A program made the translations under genes and the position numbers. From CAYNKA01 sp964397655 (GTDB taxonomy: Bacteria; Spirochaetota; Spirochaetia; DTKZ01): 22,614 bases of DNA. The notes under the pieces were generated by a model. It saw only the letters and a program-made list of their open reading frames with translations, had not been told where the DNA came from and did no database searches. The stretch covers positions 1 through 22,614 of the forward strand of contig CAYNKA010000025.1 in NCBI GenBank assembly GCA_964397655.1, in the 5' to 3' direction. Of the stretch, positions 19,030-22,614 are shown piece by piece (positions within the stretch are counted from its first letter, which is position 1; the number at the start of each line of letters is the position of its first letter).

Positions 19030-21114
19030 GTGGCGACCTACAGGATCAAGAACCTCGACTGCGCGGACTGCGCGGCCCGCCTGGAAAAAAGGCTGCAAGA
19101 TCTCACTTCCGTTCGTTATGCCTCGCTCAATTTCGCCTCGCTCAACCTCGTCATCGACACCGACGACATCGAGGAGGTGAAGCGGGAGATGAGCCGGATC
19201 GAACCGGCCGTCGAACTCTCCTCCCTCGATGAAGCGCGGGACGGCGGCGGGGCCCCGGAGAAGATGCGTGAACTCGCCTTCGTCGCGGCGGCGGTCGCTG
19301 CGTACGCCCTCGTGTTCGTCGCGGAAAGACTGCCGCCCGGCGGCGCTCCCCGATGGCTCGTCCCCGCCGGTTTCGCGGCCCTGTGGCTCGCCGCCGGCTT
19401 TCGGGTGATGAAGGAGGCGGCATCGAACCTCCTTCGCGGCCGGATCTTCGACGAGAATTTCCTCATGTCGATCGCGACGATGGGGGCCTTCGCCATCGGA
19501 GCCTATTCCGAGGCGGCCGGCGTCATGGTCTTCTACCGGATCGGCGAATATCTCGAGGAGCTGTCCCTCGACCGATCGAGGCGGTCGATAGAGCGGCTCC
19601 TTTCCCTCAAGCCCGATTCGGCCGAGGTGGTGCGGGACGGGCGGGCGATCAGGCTGAGCCCCGATCTGGTCGAACCGGGCGAAACGGTTCGCGTGCGCCC
19701 CGGTGAACGGGTTCCCCTCGACGGCGTCGTCCTGACCGGCGTTTCCTCGCTCGACACGTCGCCCATAACCGGGGAATCGATGCCGGTGCCGGTCGCGGAA
19801 GGCGACGAAGCTCCGGCAGGCTCGCTCAACCGGAACGGGCTCCTCGAGCTCCGGGTGACGAGGCCCTTCGGCGAGTCGTCGGTCGCTCGCATCATGCGCC
19901 TCGTGGAGGAATCCTCCGCCCGGAAGTCGAAAACCGAGCGGTTCATGACGAAGTTCGCCCGCTACTACACGCCGGCCGTGATGGCCACGGCGGCCCTCGC
20001 CGCGGTCCTCCCGCCGCTTCTCGTTTCAGGTGAGTCCTTCGTCGATTGGCTCTACCGGGCCCTGGTCATCCTCGTGATCTCCTGTCCCTGCGCCCTCGTG
20101 GTCAGCATCCCCCTCGGCTACTTCGGCGGGATCGGCGGTGCGGCCAAGCGGGGAATCCTCGTCAAGGGATCGAGCGCCCTCGACGCCCTGAGCAGGGCCG
20201 GCGTCGTCGCCTTCGACAAGACCGGCACGCTCACGAAGGGCGTCTTCTCCGTACTCGCCGTGCGCCCCGCCTCGGGCTTCGACGAGGCCGGCCTCCTCGC
20301 GTGCGCGGCCAGGGCCGAGGCCGGGTCGAACCACCCGATCGCGAATTCGCTCGCCGCCGCTTACGGCGCCGAGCCCGGCGCGCCGGAGGAATTCAAGGAA
20401 TCTCCCGGCCTCGGCGTCGCGGCCGTAGTCGACGGGAAACGCGTACTCGCGGGGAACTCCCGTTTCCTCGAGCGCGCGGGAATCGCGGTCCCCCCGTACG
20501 ACGACGCCGCGGCGCTGCGGGTCCACGTCGCCGTCGACGCGATCTACGCCGGGGCCGTCGAGCTGGGCGACGAGGTGCGTCCCGAGTCCGCGGCCGCGGT
20601 CGCGGAGCTCGGGCGGCTCGGCATACCGTCCGTCGCCCTTCTGAGCGGGGACTCGGCGGTCAAGGCCGAGGCGGTCGGGCGCTCCCTGGGGCTGAAGGAC
20701 GCGAGGGGCGGCCTCCTGCCGGAGGACAAAGCGGCCGCGCTCCGCTCGATGAGGAGGGACGGGGCCTCCGTCGTCTTCGTCGGCGACGGAATCAACGACG
20801 CGCCGGTGCTCGCGGAGGCGGACGTCGGGGTGGCCATGGGCGGGATCGGCCAGGACGCGGCAGTGGAGACCGCCGACGTCGTCATCCTGAACGACGATCC
20901 GGGAAAGGTCGCCGAGGCGATCGCGGTCGCTCGCAGGACAAGGAGGATCGTGACGCAGAACATCGTGTTCGCTCTGGGGATCAAGCTCGCCTTCGTGGCC
21001 GGTGGTCTCGCCGGTCTCGCCGGCATGTGGGAGGCCGTGTTCGCCGACGTCGGCGTCGCCGTGCTCGCGGTGCTCAACTCCATGCGTTCCATGGGACCGC
21101 CGGAAAAGCCATGA
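19030..21114 (+). CDS. Zn/Cd/Pb-exporting P1B-type ATPase (CadA/ZntA type)
   Basis: Membrane efflux ATPase of 694 aa for divalent soft metals. It has an N-terminal metal-binding domain with NLDCADCAARLE (C11-x2-C14), then paired helices and the actuator motif PITGES. The membrane metal site is C352-P-C354 in SCPCALVVSIP. The phosphorylation site is D396 (DKTGTLT), followed by HP at 435-436 (SNHPIA), GDGINDAP (585-592) and a last helix pair with IKLAF..and VFADVGVAVL whose Lys and Asp are typical of the P1B-2 Zn/Cd/Pb group. Start: GTG 19030 has GGAGGAG (19016-19022) at 7 nt and gives the proper HMA N-terminus; an upstream ATG at 18979 lies inside arsR. It forms a two-gene operon with arsR. 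Exact metal preference is not determined. Confidence 0.96.
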   Translation: MATYRIKNLDCADCAARLEKRLQDLTSVRYASLNFASLNLVIDTDDIEEVKREMSRIEPAVELSSLDEARDGGGAPEKMRELAFVAAAVAAYALVFVAERLPPGGAPRWLVPAGFAALWLAAGFRVMKEAASNLLRGRIFDENFLMSIATMGAFAIGAYSEAAGVMVFYRIGEYLEELSLDRSRRSIERLLSLKPDSAEVVRDGRAIRLSPDLVEPGETVRVRPGERVPLDGVVLTGVSSLDTSPITGESMPVPVAEGDEAPAGSLNRNGLLELRVTRPFGESSVARIMRLVEESSARKSKTERFMTKFARYYTPAVMATAALAAVLPPLLVSGESFVDWLYRALVILVISCPCALVVSIPLGYFGGIGGAAKRGILVKGSSALDALSRAGVVAFDKTGTLTKGVFSVLAVRPASGFDEAGLLACAARAEAGSNHPIANSLAAAYGAEPGAPEEFKESPGLGVAAVVDGKRVLAGNSRFLERAGIAVPPYDDAAALRVHVAVDAIYAGAVELGDEVRPESAAAVAELGRLGIPSVALLSGDSAVKAEAVGRSLGLKDARGGLLPEDKAAALRSMRRDGASVVFVGDGINDAPVLAEADVGVAMGGIGQDAAVETADVVILNDDPGKVAEAIAVARRTRRIVTQNIVFALGIKLAFVAGGLAGLAGMWEAVFADVGVAVLAVLNSMRSMGPPEKP

Positions 21115-21130
21115 TCCTCGGGACGTTTCG

Positions 21131-21144
21131 GTAACAATTGTTAC
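21131..21144. promoter_or_regulatory. Crp/Fnr-type palindrome upstream of the ferredoxin gene
   Basis: GTAACAATTGTTAC is a perfect 14-bp palindrome. With the -10 element TATACT at 21167-21172 the expected +1 is 21179, so the palindrome is centred at -41.5, the class II activator position used by Crp/Fnr proteins. The half-site resembles those of the PrfA/HcpR type. Confidence 0.6.
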
Positions 21145-21166
21145 AGCCGCTCCCCCGAATCCGGGT

Positions 21167-21172
21167 TATACT
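21167..21172 (+). promoter_or_regulatory. -10 element of the ferredoxin promoter
   Basis: TATACT (5/6) lies 30 nt before the ferredoxin ATG. No -35 hexamer is found at 16-18 nt (the sequence there is CAGCCG), which fits an activator-dependent promoter using the palindrome upstream. Confidence 0.6.
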
Positions 21173-21202
21173 TGGAGCGACTAAAGAAGCCAGGAGGATA
21201 TC

Positions 21203-21427
21203 ATGGCGGATAAAAACAACAAAACCCCGGGAAACGCGGCCGGATCGTATTACGTCGACGACGGATGCATCGGTTGCGGACTCTGCGTGAGCACCGCTCC
21301 CGAAATTTTCGAGCTCGGCGCGGGAGACAAGGCCTACGTCAAGAAACAGCCCGACGCTTCCGAACTCGAAGCGGCCAATACCGCGCTCGATTCCTGTCCC
21401 GTTTCTTCGATCGGCAACGACGGCTGA
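21203..21427 (+). CDS. Single-cluster 4Fe-4S ferredoxin
   Basis: A 74-residue soluble electron carrier. Cys22, Cys25 and Cys28 (CIGCGLC) plus Cys65 followed by Pro (SCPVSS) form one [4Fe-4S] site. The segment where a second cluster would sit has no cysteines, so this is a monocluster ferredoxin of the Thermotoga/Desulfovibrio kind. The acidic surface (pattern DASELEAAN) suits electron transfer to a reductase. The SD AGGAGG (21192-21197) is 5 nt before the ATG. It stands alone between the metal-pump operon and the AEC permease and has its own promoter with an Fnr/Crp-like palindrome, suggesting redox- or stress-dependent expression. Its partner enzyme is not in the window. Confidence 0.95.
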   Translation: MADKNNKTPGNAAGSYYVDDGCIGCGLCVSTAPEIFELGAGDKAYVKKQPDASELEAANTALDSCPVSSIGNDG

Positions 21428-21473
21428 TCCCTTCCGTACGATCCCGCACCCTGCAGGGCGGACCGGCCCGGCG

Positions 21474-21493
21474 CCCGTCCGTCCGCAGACGGG
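21474..21493 (+). terminator. Weak terminator candidate after the ferredoxin gene
   Basis: CCCGTC (21474-21479) and GACGGG (21488-21493) pair around an 8-nt loop; an alternative pairing is CCGTC-CGCA-GACGG. Only a short TTT follows, and it forms part of the -35 of the next gene. Low certainty. Confidence 0.3.
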
Positions 21494-21497
21494 ACCG

Positions 21498-21526
21498 TTT
21501 ACACGTTCCTGCGTACCCGGTATAGT
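21498..21526 (+). promoter_or_regulatory. Leaderless promoter of the AEC permease gene
   Basis: TTTACA (21498-21503), exactly 17 nt, then TATAGT (21521-21526); both hexamers match consensus at 5 of 6. Six bases follow and then the ATG at 21533, so the predicted +1 is the A of the start codon. No SD exists in the short stretch between. Confidence 0.75.
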
Positions 21527-21532
21527 CCTTGC

Positions 21533-22426
21533 ATGAAAATCATCCTCGATGTCGTCTCCCTTCTGGTCCCGTTGTTCAGCACGATCGGCGGCGGTTTCCT
21601 TCTCGGACGCCTCTTCTCCCTGAGCGAGGAAACCCTGGTCAGGATCCTGACCGATCTCGTGACGCCGCTCATGGTCTTCTACTCCCTGTATACATCGAGC
21701 CTGTCCGGCGGACTTCTCCTCCGTATCTTCGGCGCGGCCTTTTTCGTCGTGTTCCTGCTCGCGCTCCTCGCCTATTTCTGGACGAGGAGGTCCGGGCTCG
21801 ACCGGCGAGCCTACATGCCGCCGATCCTCTTCTACAATACGGGCTTCCTCGGCATTCCTCTCATGCAGCTCTGGGGAGGGCTCGCGGCCATGAACGTGAT
21901 CCTCATCTACGATCAGATGCAGGGCATCGCGATCTTCACCATAGGCATCTTCATAGTGACAGGGGGCATGTCGAGGAAGGGCCTCACCGACATGTTCCTG
22001 TCACCGGTAATGTGGGCCATGGGCCTCGGCTTCCTGTTCAATCTGACGGAGATCCCGGTTCCCGACGTTGTCATCAAGACCTGTTCCTTCGGAGGTTCCG
22101 CCATGACCTCTCTCGCCGCCATCACCCTGGGATGCTCCCTCGCGAAGCGGAAACTCGCCTTCGATTCCCATCTCGCCGTGGGCCTGTTTCTCAGGGTGGT
22201 CGTCGGCTTCTTCGCGGGCGTCGCGGGCTCGCTCGTCTTCGGCCTCACCGGTCTCGCGAAGACCGTGTTCATCGTGGGCTCCTCCCTGCCGGCGGCGGTA
22301 TTTTCCTACGTGATCACCGACCGCTACGGCGCCAGGACCGAGTTCTCGGGCTCCATGGTGCTCGTATCGACCGCCCTCGGTATCGTCACCATCCCTCTCG
22401 CGTTCTGGGGAGCGAGGTTCTTTTAG
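21533..22426 (+). CDS. AEC-family (auxin efflux carrier-like) permease
   Basis: Integral membrane transporter of 297 aa with about ten predicted helices in the two five-helix repeats typical of PF03547. The signature of the family, YNTGFLGIPLMQ, is in the first half, and SSLPAAVFSYVITDRYGA is in the last helical hairpin. Bacterial AEC proteins export or exchange organic acids such as malate or malonate; the substrate here is not readable. The ATG at 21533 has no SD and coincides with the predicted transcription start. The gene is followed 36 nt later by an exported-protein gene on the same strand that may be cotranscribed. Confidence 0.92.
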   Translation: MKIILDVVSLLVPLFSTIGGGFLLGRLFSLSEETLVRILTDLVTPLMVFYSLYTSSLSGGLLLRIFGAAFFVVFLLALLAYFWTRRSGLDRRAYMPPILFYNTGFLGIPLMQLWGGLAAMNVILIYDQMQGIAIFTIGIFIVTGGMSRKGLTDMFLSPVMWAMGLGFLFNLTEIPVPDVVIKTCSFGGSAMTSLAAITLGCSLAKRKLAFDSHLAVGLFLRVVVGFFAGVAGSLVFGLTGLAKTVFIVGSSLPAAVFSYVITDRYGARTEFSGSMVLVSTALGIVTIPLAFWGARFF

Positions 22427-22462
22427 GGAGGGGCCGACGCCTCGCGGCCCCGAGGAGAAATC

Positions 22463-22614
22463 GTGAAAAAGGCATTTGCATCGGCCGCCGCTTCGATCCT
22501 GCTGGCTTCGGCCTGCATCGCTCAGGCGGCGGCGGATTCGCGGGTGGAAGCGACGCTCTGCGCCGAATCCATGGGCGTGAACGTCGGCTTTTTCATGGTC
22601 TTCGATTTCAAGGA
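22463..22614 (+). CDS. Exported protein of unknown function, N-terminal part
   Basis: The first 50 codons of a gene that runs off the right edge. GTG 22463 is preceded by GAGGAG (22452-22457) at 5 nt. The N-terminus is a typical signal peptide: MKK, a hydrophobic run ASAAASILLASACIAQ, then AAADS. Cleavage by signal peptidase I after AQAAA is likely; a Cys at 18 preceded by ASA could instead be a lipobox. The visible mature part (DSRVEATLCAESMGVNV...) is not recognised. Confidence 0.75.
   Translation, partial: MKKAFASAAASILLASACIAQAAADSRVEATLCAESMGVNVGFFMVFDFK

Noticed and set aside
18653..19180. 175-codon frame starting at ATG 18653, overlapping arsR and the ATPase start
   Set aside because: Low-complexity shadow; the arsR frame has the HTH and metal-site residues and leads directly to the ATPase SD.
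1..22614. CRISPR array, tRNA, rRNA, prophage or transposon
   Set aside because: No regularly spaced repeats, tRNA-like cloverleaf, integrase/transposase coding or terminal inverted repeats were seen; gene content is ordinary chromosomal.

Overview
The window is a GC-rich (roughly 60% or more by eye), gene-dense bacterial chromosome segment with no phage, insertion sequence, CRISPR array, tRNA or rRNA that I can see. The host is most likely a free-living, anaerobic, GC-rich spirochaete. The main pointer is the PstS signal peptide ending ...VYAGGSKEE (Gly where other bacteria put a lipobox Cys, then a Lys/Glu/Pro/Ala linker), a pattern I associate with spirochaetal binding proteins. A short 4Fe-4S ferredoxin and a CadA-type pump regulated by a CadC/SmtB-type repressor are compatible with this but not diagnostic. 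The phylum assignment is an inference of moderate to low certainty.

Layout. Positions 1-1872 (minus) hold mnmE followed by the 5' part of mnmG, the two subunits of the tRNA U34 carboxymethylaminomethyl enzyme. Positions 1990-4065 (plus) hold a YkuI-like EAL protein, an ArgA-like N-acetyltransferase and a small membrane protein, closed by a clear intrinsic terminator. Positions 4188-6938 hold a divergent pair: a class I aminotransferase (minus) and a MocR/GntR-aminotransferase regulator (plus). They share a short, operator-rich promoter region. Positions 6951-10041 hold a stand-alone hisI, a ZIP metal transporter, a histidine phosphatase and glucokinase. Positions 10168-12023 (minus) hold an Ldh_2-family dehydrogenase translationally coupled to an unrecognised, internally duplicated membrane protein. 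A protein-L-isoaspartate methyltransferase follows.

Positions 12791-18552 form a phosphate locus: phoU (minus) diverging from pstS-pstC-pstA-pstB-phoU (plus), with a Pho-box-like repeat between them. PstA is nearly twice normal size because about 260 extracytoplasmic residues, resembling two degenerate copies of the second lobe of PstS, are inserted after its first membrane helix. This is the most unusual protein of the window.

Positions 18657-21114 hold a metal-sensing ArsR repressor and a Zn/Cd/Pb P-type ATPase behind a well-formed promoter and operator. The window ends with a ferredoxin that has a Crp/Fnr-like palindrome centred at -41.5, an AEC-family permease, and the first 50 codons of an exported protein.

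A second theme is transcriptional. Several genes without a Shine-Dalgarno (SD) sequence (mnmE, mnmG, pcm, glk, the AEC permease, possibly hisI, and a mini-ORF before arsR) have a TATAAT-like hexamer ending 6-7 nt before the start codon. That places the predicted +1 on or within a base of the ATG. Genes with good SDs lack this geometry. This suggests a systematic leaderless class of mRNAs in this genome.
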